A stretch of DNA of 64,000 nt from an uncultured Campylobacter sp. (GTDB lineage Bacteria; Campylobacterota; Campylobacteria; Campylobacterales; Campylobacteraceae): positions 15,531 through 79,530 of the forward strand of contig NZ_CALIIS010000038.1 in NCBI RefSeq assembly GCF_938017705.1, written 5' to 3'. Shown here one piece after another: positions 16,783 through 25,457 of the stretch; positions within the stretch are counted from its first letter, which is position 1, and every line of letters begins with the position of its first letter. The notes below the pieces were generated by a model, which searched no databases, was not told the DNA's origin, and saw only the letters and a list, made by a program, of their open reading frames with translations. The translations under genes and the position numbers were made by a program.

Positions 16783-17217
16783 GTGAAATTTAACATAAAT
16801 GCCGTTATCGGCGGGGCGGATGATGTGCCGATCTATATACCGGATATTATAAGAGCGGCAAGAAAAGAGATTAAAAGGATTTTTAGCGATTTTGAAATGC
16901 GCTCGCTGCAAAAGATCGATATTTGCCTTTGTTTGAGCGGGGAAGTATCGAGATATTTTCCGAAATCGGGAATTTACCAGCCGAAATATTATCTTAAAAG
17001 CAAAAAAATTATCGCGTATATTCATTTTAGCTCAGATGAGTGGGGCTCCGATAAAAGGGCGAACGTAGATAAATTTTTAGAAAAGTTCAAGCAGTATCTT
17101 ATGGAGCTTGGAGATATTACCGGACGGAAAATTACGAATAATAATTTAGAATTTGACGATAAGCAGTACAAAGATAATATAGACCTAGTTTTTGAAAATT
17201 TAGTAGTAGATTGTTGA
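16783..17217 (+). CDS. Hypothetical cytosolic protein
   Basis: 144 residues from a GTG start (an in-frame ATG is not available nearby) with AAGG/GAGG upstream. It is predicted to be a soluble alpha/beta protein and contains no known motif that I can name ('MRSLQKIDICLCLSGEVSRY', 'KIIAYIHFSSDEWG'). The gene is less G+C-rich than its neighbours. Its small size, isolation and composition resemble standalone immunity or phage-type proteins, but that is a guess. Own TATAAT boxes lie upstream. Confidence 0.65.
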   Translation: MKFNINAVIGGADDVPIYIPDIIRAARKEIKRIFSDFEMRSLQKIDICLCLSGEVSRYFPKSGIYQPKYYLKSKKIIAYIHFSSDEWGSDKRANVDKFLEKFKQYLMELGDITGRKITNNNLEFDDKQYKDNIDLVFENLVVDC

Positions 17218-17622
17218 AATAAAATTTGAAAAGAATATCTATCTGAAGCGGCAAAATTCCGCTTCAGATAAGGCAGACGCTAGCCCGGGCTAGTGAAATT
17301 CCAAACGCCTTTAAGACGCAAATAGCGATGAGGCGAGTTTGGAATTTTATCATCAACGATAATTTAAAATTTTGCCCGAAAGCTTATTGGCGAGCTTAAA
17401 GCGCCTTGGTTGGCGCCCCGTAGAATTTCAACGCGCCGTTAAGCAAGCGATGAGCGAGCAGAGCAAGGCGAGTCTTGCGTGAGCGCATAGGGGTGCGCGC
17501 AGTGTTATTTCGCAGTAGAATTTTACGGATTTGATCTCGCGCGTAAAGGGCGAGATCAAGCCTAAATGCCCGCGCAAGGGCAAATTTTACGCAAGCCGCG
17601 CAAAACAAGCCTTGCGCTAGCG
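17218..17622. other. Intergenic region between convergent genes
   Basis: 405 bases with no supported gene. The single open frame on the minus strand (17396-17608) has no ribosome-binding site and a Leu/Arg/Ala composition typical of a chance frame. There is a short inverted repeat, GAAGCGG..CCGCTTC (17245-17267), after the upstream gene. Confidence 0.45.
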
Positions 17623-18135
17623 CTAAATCGCGGCTTTTAGCGCTTCAAATTTCGCGTCTTGCTCGGCTAGAAGCTGTCCTTTCTCATCGCGCGAGACGTA
17701 AATTTTAAAGATATTCTCGCCCGCCTTGTCGTAAAAGCCCACGAATTTCGAGAGCATCCCCATGAAAGTCTGCGTCACGAGGATGATCTTATCGATCTCA
17801 TCCGTCTTTAGATGACCCGCCAAAATGCCCAGCCCGTGCGCCTCATCGCCGTTTGCGCCCATGCCGAAATTATAATATCCGCGCGCGCTCTTGCCGCTTG
17901 GGATCTTGGTTTTAAACTCGATGATGAAGCTCGGCGTATTTTTTACGAAAAGAACCTCGCCCCAGCTCTCAAGCTCCCTAATGACCTCGCCGAATTTATC
18001 GCCGCCCGCACTCTTTCCGAAGCGCTCGGGCAGGTTTAGCAGCACGTCGATCTCCTTGGCGCCGAGCTCTTTGCAGATCTGCGCGATCGAAATTTTAGGG
18101 TTTTGCGCGAACAGCGCCTCGATTCTCTCTTTCAT
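17623..18135 (-). CDS. hutX: Haem utilisation cytosolic carrier HutX/HuvX
   Basis: 170 residues matching the ChuX/HutX family: 'SFIIEFKTKIPSGKSARGYY', 'NFGMGANGDEAHGLGILAGH' and 'IILVTQTFMGMLSKFVGFYD'. HutX binds haem in the cytoplasm and hands it to a haem-degrading partner (HutZ/HugZ type), which is not in this window. The ATG at 18135 is spaced better from AAAGG than the ATG at 18141. A minus-strand TATAAT lies at 18175-18170 and a Fur-box-like sequence at 18196-18214, so iron repression is likely. Confidence 0.88.
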   Translation of the reverse strand: MKERIEALFAQNPKISIAQICKELGAKEIDVLLNLPERFGKSAGGDKFGEVIRELESWGEVLFVKNTPSFIIEFKTKIPSGKSARGYYNFGMGANGDEAHGLGILAGHLKTDEIDKIILVTQTFMGMLSKFVGFYDKAGENIFKIYVSRDEKGQLLAEQDAKFEALKAAI

Positions 18136-18195
18136 TTTCATCCTTTCTAAAATAAAATTTTAAGCGCCATTATAATATAAAAATTCTAAGTTACA

Positions 18196-18214
18196 GATAA
18201 TGGCAATCAATTAA
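18196..18214. promoter_or_regulatory. Fur-box-like site upstream of hutX
   Basis: GATAATGGCAATCAATTAA matches the classical 19-base Fur box GATAATGATAATCATTATC at 13 positions, with the first seven identical. It sits about 20 bases upstream of the hutX -10 box, where a repressor would block RNA polymerase. Confidence 0.5.
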
Positions 18215-18352
18215 AGAGGATTTGAAAAGCTTATTCTAAGAAAAATTTAGCGCTACAAAGTGCTTATGCATAGAATTTTAAGTGATAATACAAAGAATTT
18301 TATCTGCACAGAATTTTATAATTCTAAAATTCCGCAAATCTTTAGAGCTTTA

Positions 18353-18796
18353 TCATAGCGGATCGTATCCGAAGCGATTGGACCCGCTATCGCCGCGCTG
18401 CACGAAAAACACAAGCAGCACTATCCAACCCACAAATGATACCAAAAGCCCGATATCGCCGAAAAAAGCACCCACGATCGGCGTTAAAATAAGCAGAAAA
18501 AACCAGCCGCTTCTATCGGTGTCATGTAGTCGCCTGACCGATACGGCAATGGCTGGCACGAGCATAGCTAGCTGAAAAAGCGCATCTATAATGCCGATTT
18601 CTTGATGGACGATTTTGCCGGCTATTATTTGATTATATCCTATCGTAGTGCCTAAAACGCCATCTATCAAACTCAAAACAATCCCGCCAAGCACGGTAAA
18701 TAGAAAAAACCACCAGTACTCCGACCTTGATGCTCGCCCGCTAAATGCGGCGTATTTTTGCTTGACGCAAGTTTGCACGGACTCCATAAAAGTCAT
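18353..18796 (-). CDS. DUF805 membrane protein (copy 1)
   Basis: 147 residues with the DUF805 hallmarks: N-terminal 'FSGRASRSEYWWFFLF', then four membrane segments, the conserved 'AVSVRRLHDTDRSGWFF' and the terminal 'RGDSGSNRFGYDPL'. The family sits in the inner membrane and its function is unknown. ATG 18796 has AAAGGAG upstream. It follows the TM2-protein gene by about 50 bases on the same strand, so they may be cotranscribed. A paralogue lies at 26185-26592. Confidence 0.9.
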   Translation of the reverse strand: MTFMESVQTCVKQKYAAFSGRASRSEYWWFFLFTVLGGIVLSLIDGVLGTTIGYNQIIAGKIVHQEIGIIDALFQLAMLVPAIAVSVRRLHDTDRSGWFFLLILTPIVGAFFGDIGLLVSFVGWIVLLVFFVQRGDSGSNRFGYDPL

Positions 18797-18849
18797 TTTA
18801 AACTCCTTTTTTAAAATAATATAGGATTATACTAATCGCCCTTAAATAC

Positions 18850-20295
18850 CTAAAACTCCCGCCCGTTCATCTGCCTTATGTGATACGCCAGATGCACTAG
18901 GCCGTAGCCGCCTTTTGAAGCGGTAACCTCCCTAGTACCATAAACCGCCGAAACATTTAAAACTACCGAAGCTAACCACCCTATGGCAAATACTAAAGCG
19001 AAAAGCTGCGAGTCAAGCGCTATCAAGACTAGAGTTACTATCTCCGTAGCTGCAATAACATAAAACGCTCTTAGATAGTTTTTCTCTCCGCTGCAATCGT
19101 AAAGCTCTTTACTAACTAGCAGCTGATAGATCAGATATACCGCTGTGCATACGCAATAAATGCTTATCATAAAAACCGATGGTTTAAACAATTCAAATCC
19201 TACAAATATAGTGCTTACTGCGCTTATAGCCGAGGAAACCCCGACTAACACGGCGTTTGATAGCAGATCGGTGCTGCGTATTGCCCGCGCTAAAAAATAT
19301 AGCCCCACAGCTAGGCATATCATCGATATAAGTCCGACGCCTTCCAACGCACCCACTTTATCTACATTCTTGATATATCTGCCTACCGCATTTAACGCCT
19401 CAAGCCCAAACGCTATGTAAAGGGTAGTTTTGGCAGTAGATAGATTTTCGCTCTGCTCTTTAGCGTCATCCGTATAAACATACAGGATTGCTCCCGCGCC
19501 TACGGATACATTTAGCTTTCGCACCATATCAGGCAACCTAAAAAAGTCGCTAATAAGCCAGATTAAAAATAAAACATTAGGCACCGAGAAAATAACCATA
19601 AAATGAAAAAAGCCCTGTTCTATATCCTTTAGGTCTGATGCTTGCACGCCTAAATCCGGACGAGATGAGTTTACAAGCGCCAACAGCTCGTTACCTTCTA
19701 TACTCGTCCACATGACAGCAACCACTACTAAAAAAAGCCAGATGAGAAATGGCAGCCCGCCTAAAAGCTGAAAAATCGCAGAGATTATACGCCCAAGATA
19801 AAATCTATGCGCGCCGAAAGGTCCGAGAAACATATAAAATACGTAGGCTTTATTTAAATCATAAGCCTTAGCCGCTGAGATCTGCCTTGCTGAGCTTTGT
19901 GTAGAGCTAATTCTATCGGAATTTGAGGAAGCTGAATTTTGCCAAGTGGAATTCTGCTCTACAAAATTCTGCGAGTTCGTAGCATCTTCGGTAGAATTCA
20001 AACTTTTAGCGTTAGAATCTTGCTCGCTAGAGCCTGTCGCGGCAGAATCTCGTAAAATAGAATTTTCTTCATCCGAGCCTTGAGCTGCAAAAGCTAAATT
20101 TTGCTCTATAGAATTCTGGGCCGCGAAATTTTGCTCGCTAGTATCATCCGCCGCAAGAGCTTCTTGCGCTAAATCTAAATTCTCAGATTGCTCCTGTGGT
20201 TTCTCGTCCAGGGGCTTTTTCTCTTCGCCACTTTTACGTCTTATACTGGTTAGCGATGCAGGATTACTGCTGCCGCCCCAAATATCTTCGCCCAT
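18850..20295 (-). CDS. TM2-domain multi-spanning protein with Q/N/S-rich N-terminus
   Basis: 481 residues. Residues about 20-145 are a low-complexity, acidic Gln/Asn/Ser/Ala region with recurring QNS/QNF units. A TM2 domain follows: 'LNKAYVFYMFLGPFGAHRFYLGR' then a hydrophobic pair (about 148-195). The C-terminal half has several more membrane helices. TM2 proteins are common inner-membrane proteins without known biochemistry. The long disordered cytosolic arm is unusual. Its DNA is full of GAATTC/AAATTT words like the intergenic filler. ATG 20295 follows AAGGAG. Confidence 0.75.
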   Translation of the reverse strand: MGEDIWGGSSNPASLTSIRRKSGEEKKPLDEKPQEQSENLDLAQEALAADDTSEQNFAAQNSIEQNLAFAAQGSDEENSILRDSAATGSSEQDSNAKSLNSTEDATNSQNFVEQNSTWQNSASSNSDRISSTQSSARQISAAKAYDLNKAYVFYMFLGPFGAHRFYLGRIISAIFQLLGGLPFLIWLFLVVVAVMWTSIEGNELLALVNSSRPDLGVQASDLKDIEQGFFHFMVIFSVPNVLFLIWLISDFFRLPDMVRKLNVSVGAGAILYVYTDDAKEQSENLSTAKTTLYIAFGLEALNAVGRYIKNVDKVGALEGVGLISMICLAVGLYFLARAIRSTDLLSNAVLVGVSSAISAVSTIFVGFELFKPSVFMISIYCVCTAVYLIYQLLVSKELYDCSGEKNYLRAFYVIAATEIVTLVLIALDSQLFALVFAIGWLASVVLNVSAVYGTREVTASKGGYGLVHLAYHIRQMNGREF

Positions 20296-20384
20296 CTGCT
20301 CTCCTTGATTTTTAAAGCAATTTTACCTGAAATTTAAGGAATTTTTGTATATTCGCCGCTACAAATTCAAAACAAAGGACAAAA

Positions 20385-20909
20385 ATGTCAAAAGTAACAT
20401 TTCAAGGAAAGCCTGTAGAGCTAAGCGGGCAAGAGATAAATCTAGGCGATCGCGCGCCGCAAGTGCGCTTAGTAGCTCAAGATCTAAGCGAAATTGAGAT
20501 CGCTAGCGGCAAGCACGTGCAAATCATCGTCGCTGTGCCATCGCTAGATACGCCCGTCTGCGCGACGGAGGCACGTAAGTTCAACGAGCGCGCCGCATCG
20601 CTTCCTAACACTGAAGTAATCGTCGTTTCGATGGATTTACCGTTTGCGATGGGGAGGTTTTGTACGACTGAGGGGATCAAAAATCTACGCGTTGCAAGCG
20701 ATTTCCGCGATAAGGAATTTTGCCGCCGCTACGGCACTCTCATCGCCAGCGGCGCATTAGCAGGTCTCAGCGCCAGAGCAATCTTCGTCATAGATACCGC
20801 AGGCGTTGTGGTTTATAAAGAGCTCGTAAGCGACATAGCCTCTGAGCCCGACTACGACGCAGCGCTGGATTTTGCAGAGCTCGTCGCTCGCAACAGCTGC
20901 TCTAACTGA
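20385..20909 (+). CDS. tpx: Thiol peroxidase Tpx
   Basis: 174 residues, the length of atypical 2-Cys peroxiredoxins of the Tpx type that reduce hydrogen and alkyl peroxides. The peroxidatic Cys59 is in PSLDTPVCATEARKFN and the resolving Cys93 is in MGRFCTTEGIKNL. There is an extra C-terminal extension (ELVARNSCSN) with another Cys. ATG 20385 follows AAAGGA. It is monocistronic and transcribed away from the TM2 gene. Confidence 0.96.
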   Translation: MSKVTFQGKPVELSGQEINLGDRAPQVRLVAQDLSEIEIASGKHVQIIVAVPSLDTPVCATEARKFNERAASLPNTEVIVVSMDLPFAMGRFCTTEGIKNLRVASDFRDKEFCRRYGTLIASGALAGLSARAIFVIDTAGVVVYKELVSDIASEPDYDAALDFAELVARNSCSN

Positions 20910-20975
20910 GCAAGATAATAGATCCAAGGTTTGGATAATTTTCGCCTTGCTTTAGTTCACTACTTTAAGCAAATT

Positions 20976-21008
20976 CGCCCTACTGCAAGTAAAAAACGAA
21001 GTAGGGCG
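20976..21008. terminator. Hairpin downstream of tpx
   Basis: CGCCCTACT (20976-20984) pairs perfectly with AGTAGGGCG (21000-21008). There is no T run directly after it on the plus strand, so it may stabilise the 3' end rather than terminate. Confidence 0.4.
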
Positions 21009-21184
21009 CTTAAAATTCTACTTCAATTTTAAATTTTGATTTTACGCTTTGATTTGCGCTTCGGTGCACGCAAAGCTATTAACGCACTGCGATAGTAAGC
21101 AGATGAGAACAAAATTTATAGGATCGCCTGCTGCTAAATTTTAAATTTAGCCATAGCGGGAGTTGAAATTTTAAATTTGCCCGC

Positions 21185-21901
21185 TTAGCCACTCCGCGCG
21201 ATAAACTCGCTAAAAGAGATCTCCTGTGCGTAAAATTTAACTCCGAGCGAGGCGAGTTTGTCTTGCAGCGGTAGTGCCAGCTCCTCTATGCCGCTAAATA
21301 CGCAAAGCGGCAAATTTTGCGCCCTCTCTTTAGTCGCCGCAAAGCTCTCGTCATCAAAAATTTTCTTTAAAAACACGAGCGTTTTTACCTTGTCCGTGCC
21401 CAGATCCTCGATAAAAACGCTGAAATATTTATATCCCAGCTCCTCGCGCGCTTCATCTTTCATTGCGTAGTCGTCTGCTAGTTCGCGGTAAAATTCGTTG
21501 TTTAAATCCGCAAACGGCGCGATCGCTTCAAGCGAGCAAGGCGCCTCAAGTGCGGCAAGTGCGGTTAAAATTTCTTCAAATTTAACGATGTCGTCCGCGA
21601 CTTTAATCGGCTCCCAAGAGCCGGCGCCGTGATAGGCAAAATACACGGGCGAGGCGTCCCCGAGGGCAAAATCGACGAAAAACGGATCGTCCATGCCGTT
21701 ACGCGCGATGACCCGCCAGCTCTTGCGCCACTGGCCCGGTGCGTCGTCTGCTAGCTCCTCGCCAGTTTTGCGGCTAGCGAGCCTATATCCCTCCTGAAAG
21801 CTCTCAAACTCGCCCTCATCAGGATAGAAAAAAGGTAGCAAAACAGACTCTGAAACGATACGTTTGCGGATAAAATTTCGGATCAAACTTGAGATTTGCA
21901 C
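21185..21901 (-). CDS. SMI1/KNR4 (SUKH)-like protein with L7/L12-type C-terminal domain
   Basis: 238 residues. The first 130 look like a SUKH-superfamily domain ('SWRVIARNGMDDPFFVDFALGDASPVYF' then 'HGAGSWEPIKVADDIVKF'), a fold used by many immunity proteins. Residues about 175-232 ('TLVFLKKIFDDESFAATKER' to 'LASLGVKFYAQEI') resemble the C-terminal domain of ribosomal protein L7/L12, as found appended to other bacterial proteins of unknown role. The start is GTG 21901 with AAAGG nine bases upstream. No toxin gene is adjacent, so an immunity function is not supported by context. Confidence 0.7.
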   Translation of the reverse strand: MQISSLIRNFIRKRIVSESVLLPFFYPDEGEFESFQEGYRLASRKTGEELADDAPGQWRKSWRVIARNGMDDPFFVDFALGDASPVYFAYHGAGSWEPIKVADDIVKFEEILTALAALEAPCSLEAIAPFADLNNEFYRELADDYAMKDEAREELGYKYFSVFIEDLGTDKVKTLVFLKKIFDDESFAATKERAQNLPLCVFSGIEELALPLQDKLASLGVKFYAQEISFSEFIARSG

Positions 21902-21997
21902 GGCGCGGCCTTTGGGTTAAATTTGAGCGAATTCTAGCAGAGTTTTTAGTTCGCGCAAAATTTACGCCCAAATTCAACAAATTGCAAATTTAAGCGC

Positions 21998-22302
21998 GAA
22001 AAGACAAGCGGAAGTATCGCGAGATGATTTTGAGAGTTGTGCAGAAATTTTAAGTTAAGGCTAGACAAGTAGTCTGCCGCAGTCCAAAATTTTCAAACTC
22101 ATTTAAAGACGCTCGCGAGACGATGCGCCGCCAAAAAGACAAGCGGAAGTATTTTACAGAAACATTTTGCTTTGCAAAAACGCTACGCTTGTTTTGAGAT
22201 GATTTTTGTGGTTGCGACGTAAAATTTCGGCGTAGATAGAACGTATAGTTCATCGAGCCGAAATTTTACTAGCTCCGCAAAAAGCACTCACGAGACAACG
22301 CG
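21998..22302. repeat. Two imperfect copies of an approx. 130-160 bp intergenic repeat
   Basis: Two units, about 21998-22120 and 22133-22300, share the ordered blocks AAAAGACAAGCGGAAGTAT, GAGATGATTTT-G-GTTG and a CTC-CGAGAC-A-GCGC block near the end. The second unit has an extra segment of about 45 bases. There is no gene in 21902-22302. Confidence 0.5.
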
Positions 22303-24750
22303 CTACAAAGATTGTAAGATTTTAGGTTTACTAAACGCCTGTATCGGCTTAATCTCTCCCTTAAATTTCTCAATTTGAGCAAGCACGGTGTGAGCCGAGT
22401 TGCTTTGCGCAAGACTTGACGTGCCTTTATCGAACGTAAGCACGTTTACGCAGCCGTGCTGGCAGAGGCTCTTTTCGCCCCAAACCTCGGGATCGTACCA
22501 CGCGCCCTCGCAAATCGCTGCGACGCGCTCAGGCACGATGTCGGTAACGAGCACGCCTGCCAAAATTTCGCCGCGATCGTTGAAAACGCGCACGATGTCG
22601 CCGTTCGCAAGCCCGCGAGCTTCGGCGTCTTTTGGATTCATTAACACCGGCTCTCTGCCGCTAACCTCGGCAAAATTCCTGATGATCGAGTTGTTTAGCT
22701 GGCTGTGCAGGCGGTAGCGAGAGTGCGGACTTACGACGTGGATCGGATACTTCGCCGTCTTTTTCGCATCGCCTAGCCACTCTTTTGGCTCGATCCAAGT
22801 AGGCATCGGCGGGCAGTCGGCATAGCCCATCTTAGCGATTACGGGTGAGTAAAGCTCGATCTTACCCGACGGCGTGCCGAGGCGGTTTTTGGCGGGATTT
22901 TCGCGGAATGCCGCAAGGCGCGTATATAGCGCGCTGCTCTCGTCGTCCTTTTCAAAGCGCACGAAGCCTTTGTCGTAAAATTCCTCAAAGCTAGGCATCG
23001 TTATATTTAGGCCTTTGGCTTGCTCTACGGCATCGGCGTAGAATTCTTTCATCCAGCCTAGCTCGTCCTTGCCCTCGCTAAAGACCTCGCCATATCCCCA
23101 GCGCTTGCAGATCTGCTCGCAGATCCAAAAGTCGCTCTTACTCTCGCCCATCGGCTCGATTGCAGGTCTGTAAGCGACTATATATTCGCCCGTAGCGCCC
23201 GTTTGGTTGATGTCGTTGCGCTCGACCTCGATCGCGACGGGAAGCACGATGTCGCTAAGCTTCGCCGTGCTCGTCCAGTAAGGCTCGGCGGTGATGACGG
23301 TATCAAATTTACGCCACTGCCTCACAATATTATTCACGTCTTGATGGCGCGTAAACATCGATCCACACGCCATATAAGCGACTCTCATATGCGGCAGCTT
23401 GATCTTAGTGCCGTCGTAGTCGATCTGCTTGCCCGGATGCTCCAGCGCCTCAATGCTGCGAGAAGACGGGATGGTAATGTTTTTCGCACTTTTCCAAGGC
23501 GCAGAGCCCGTGTTTTCGTATTTTTCATCTATACGAGTGCTAAGCCCCTTTAAAATCGGAGCCACTTTATTCGTAGCGCCCGCAGAGCCGTAGCCTAGGC
23601 TAAATTCAAAGCCGAGCCCCTCCTTGCCGATATGCCCTAGCATCGCATTAAGCGCCACTAGCGCCCAGAAAGGCTGCTCGCCGTGATCTGCGCGCTGCAA
23701 ACCGCGACCGATCAGGATCGTGCTCGGCTCCTTTGCAAGCGCCGTAGCAAATTTCGCAATAGCCTCCTCGCTAAGCCCGCAAATTTTGCTCGCCCAAGCT
23801 GCGTCCTTTACGATTTTATCGCTCTCGCCTAGAAAATACGCTTTAAATTTATTAAATCCGACGGTGTATTTTTTGATAAATTCCTCGTCGTAAAGGTTGT
23901 TCGTAAACAGATAGTGGCACATGCCGATGATGAGCGCGGTGTCGGTATTCGGGCGCACGATGATATCTTCGCTGCCGAAGTAGCGCGCGGTGTCGTTTCT
24001 CATCACGTTTACGCTGTAGGTTTTGATGCCTGATTTTTTAAGCTCTTGCATGCCGATGTAGCCGTCATGCGTAGGCGGAATGGATGAAATTTGATTGGTT
24101 ACTGCAGGATCAGTCGCCCAAAATACGACGTTTTTAGCGTTTTTGACGATCGCTTTCCACGTAGTAGGCGCGTCGTAAACGGCGCTTGAGCCCAGCACGT
24201 GAGGCATGATAACGAGCCCCGCGCCGGTCGAATAATCACCGCTTTCCTCTACGTAGCCGCCTAAAATTTTAAGCATTCGGTGCGCTACGGTGCGTCCCCA
24301 GCCGATCTTACCGCTGCCGCCCCACCAGTAGCACTCGCCGTAGATCGCCTCGGCGCCGTATTTGTCGAAATTTTCTTTCAAAGCCTTCGCCGCTAGATCA
24401 AGGGCCGTGTCCCAGCTAACGCGCACGAACTCCTCTTTGCCGCGTAGTTCGCTCTTTGCCGCGCCTTTTGCCTTCAGATAGCTTTTGCGTACCATCGGAT
24501 AGAGCACGCGGTTTTCGTTTTGAATATTATCGGGCAAGCTATAATTCATCGTATTTGGAAATTTATCGCCTTCGAAATCGCTTACCGAAACGATCTGCGA
24601 TGAGTTTAAATTTAGCCAAAAAGTGCCGAATCTATTCGCGCCGAATACCTTTTTGTTATCAAAAATCGTCTGCGTAACACCCTCGATCCTGCTAGCGCTT
24701 GCCGCGCTTGCGCCTAAAATCCCTGCCTTTAAAAAGTCTCGCCTTTTCAT
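22303..24750 (-). CDS. TorA-like molybdopterin oxidoreductase, Tat-exported (copy 2)
   Basis: 815 residues, same family as the copy at 12662 but clearly diverged. The Tat signal is MKRRDFLKAG. The presumed molybdenum-ligand Ser174 is in ESGDYSTGAGLVIMPHV. The active-site loop reads GECYWWGGSG (Tyr141, Trp142-143) in place of GSYGWQSTG, so the substrate pocket probably differs. The C-terminal 'RVFNDRGEILAGVLVTDIV' cofactor domain is complete. It lies 13 bases after its own monohaem cytochrome gene. The electron acceptor (N-oxide, S-oxide or methionine/biotin sulfoxide) cannot be assigned from sequence. Confidence 0.9.
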   Translation of the reverse strand: MKRRDFLKAGILGASAASASRIEGVTQTIFDNKKVFGANRFGTFWLNLNSSQIVSVSDFEGDKFPNTMNYSLPDNIQNENRVLYPMVRKSYLKAKGAAKSELRGKEEFVRVSWDTALDLAAKALKENFDKYGAEAIYGECYWWGGSGKIGWGRTVAHRMLKILGGYVEESGDYSTGAGLVIMPHVLGSSAVYDAPTTWKAIVKNAKNVVFWATDPAVTNQISSIPPTHDGYIGMQELKKSGIKTYSVNVMRNDTARYFGSEDIIVRPNTDTALIIGMCHYLFTNNLYDEEFIKKYTVGFNKFKAYFLGESDKIVKDAAWASKICGLSEEAIAKFATALAKEPSTILIGRGLQRADHGEQPFWALVALNAMLGHIGKEGLGFEFSLGYGSAGATNKVAPILKGLSTRIDEKYENTGSAPWKSAKNITIPSSRSIEALEHPGKQIDYDGTKIKLPHMRVAYMACGSMFTRHQDVNNIVRQWRKFDTVITAEPYWTSTAKLSDIVLPVAIEVERNDINQTGATGEYIVAYRPAIEPMGESKSDFWICEQICKRWGYGEVFSEGKDELGWMKEFYADAVEQAKGLNITMPSFEEFYDKGFVRFEKDDESSALYTRLAAFRENPAKNRLGTPSGKIELYSPVIAKMGYADCPPMPTWIEPKEWLGDAKKTAKYPIHVVSPHSRYRLHSQLNNSIIRNFAEVSGREPVLMNPKDAEARGLANGDIVRVFNDRGEILAGVLVTDIVPERVAAICEGAWYDPEVWGEKSLCQHGCVNVLTFDKGTSSLAQSNSAHTVLAQIEKFKGEIKPIQAFSKPKILQSL

Positions 24751-24763
24751 CTGATCTCCTTTA

Positions 24764-25330
24764 TCATTCAGGTTTTTTTGCGTTGTGTTGTAGATATTTT
24801 ACGATCAAATTTAAATCATCGCCCTCAAGCGCTACGTAGTTTGCGTTGATCATCTCTTGCAGATTCGCAGGCCATTGATTTGCCGTGAAGCTCTTTGGCT
24901 CATGCAAGCGGTGACACGCCGAGCAGATCTGCTCGTAGTTCGTCTTTGCCTCCGCATAAAGCGCCTTAGCGTCCTTAGCTACGGCATCCGAACTGATCTC
25001 GTAAATCCCCTCCGCCTCATACCAAATCTCGCCGTAATCGTCCTCGAGCTTTTTGCCCTTTTTAAAATTTGCTTCGGCTTCGTTCGTAAAAATCGCGTAA
25101 ATTTCAGCCTCTTTCATATTTTTTTGGATTTGAAGCTGATAGTTTTCGCTCACGACGCCTTTAATTTTAATCTTGGTAACGCCGCCATCGCTGGATATCA
25201 CCTCGATCGGCGTTAAAATTTGAACCTCGCCGATAGTTTTTCCCTCCTGCGAGATCGCCGTGGTTTTGGAGATCACCTCGCCGCCAAAAAGCGAACACGC
25301 ACAGATAAATGAGATAAAAATTTTCCTCAT
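24764..25330 (-). CDS. Periplasmic monohaem cytochrome c (copy 2)
   Basis: 188 residues, paralogous to the cytochrome at 15175. Signal peptide (about 1-17), beta-rich N-terminal domain with 'GKTIGEVQILTPIEVISSDG', and one C-terminal haem site CSACH in EQICSACHRLHEPKSF (about residue 137), then 'ANLQEMINANYVALEG' with a possible axial Met. It should feed electrons to the adjacent TorA-like enzyme in the periplasm. ATG 25330 follows AAGGAT. The promoter region is shared with the divergent Crp-family gene. Confidence 0.9.
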   Translation of the reverse strand: MRKIFISFICACSLFGGEVISKTTAISQEGKTIGEVQILTPIEVISSDGGVTKIKIKGVVSENYQLQIQKNMKEAEIYAIFTNEAEANFKKGKKLEDDYGEIWYEAEGIYEISSDAVAKDAKALYAEAKTNYEQICSACHRLHEPKSFTANQWPANLQEMINANYVALEGDDLNLIVKYLQHNAKKPE

Positions 25331-25384
25331 AAAGTATCCTTTCTAGGTTGTCTTTAACGCGAATTATAAATCAAAGATAAATTT

Positions 25385-25410
25385 AAATTTGTCGCGATTG
25401 CGACGAATTT
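25385..25410. promoter_or_regulatory. FNR-type spaced palindrome between cytochrome c and crp-family genes
   Basis: AAATTTGTCGC (25385-25395) and GCGACGAATTT (25400-25410) form an 11-base inverted repeat with one mismatch around GATT. The GTCGC-N4-GCGAC core has the 5-4-5 geometry of FNR/Crp-family sites but a different half-site sequence. It is located between the divergent start codons at 25330 and 25458. Confidence 0.6.
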
Positions 25411-25457
25411 ATCCTTTTTATGTAAAATTTACGTGAAATTTTATGCAAAGAGCTGCT

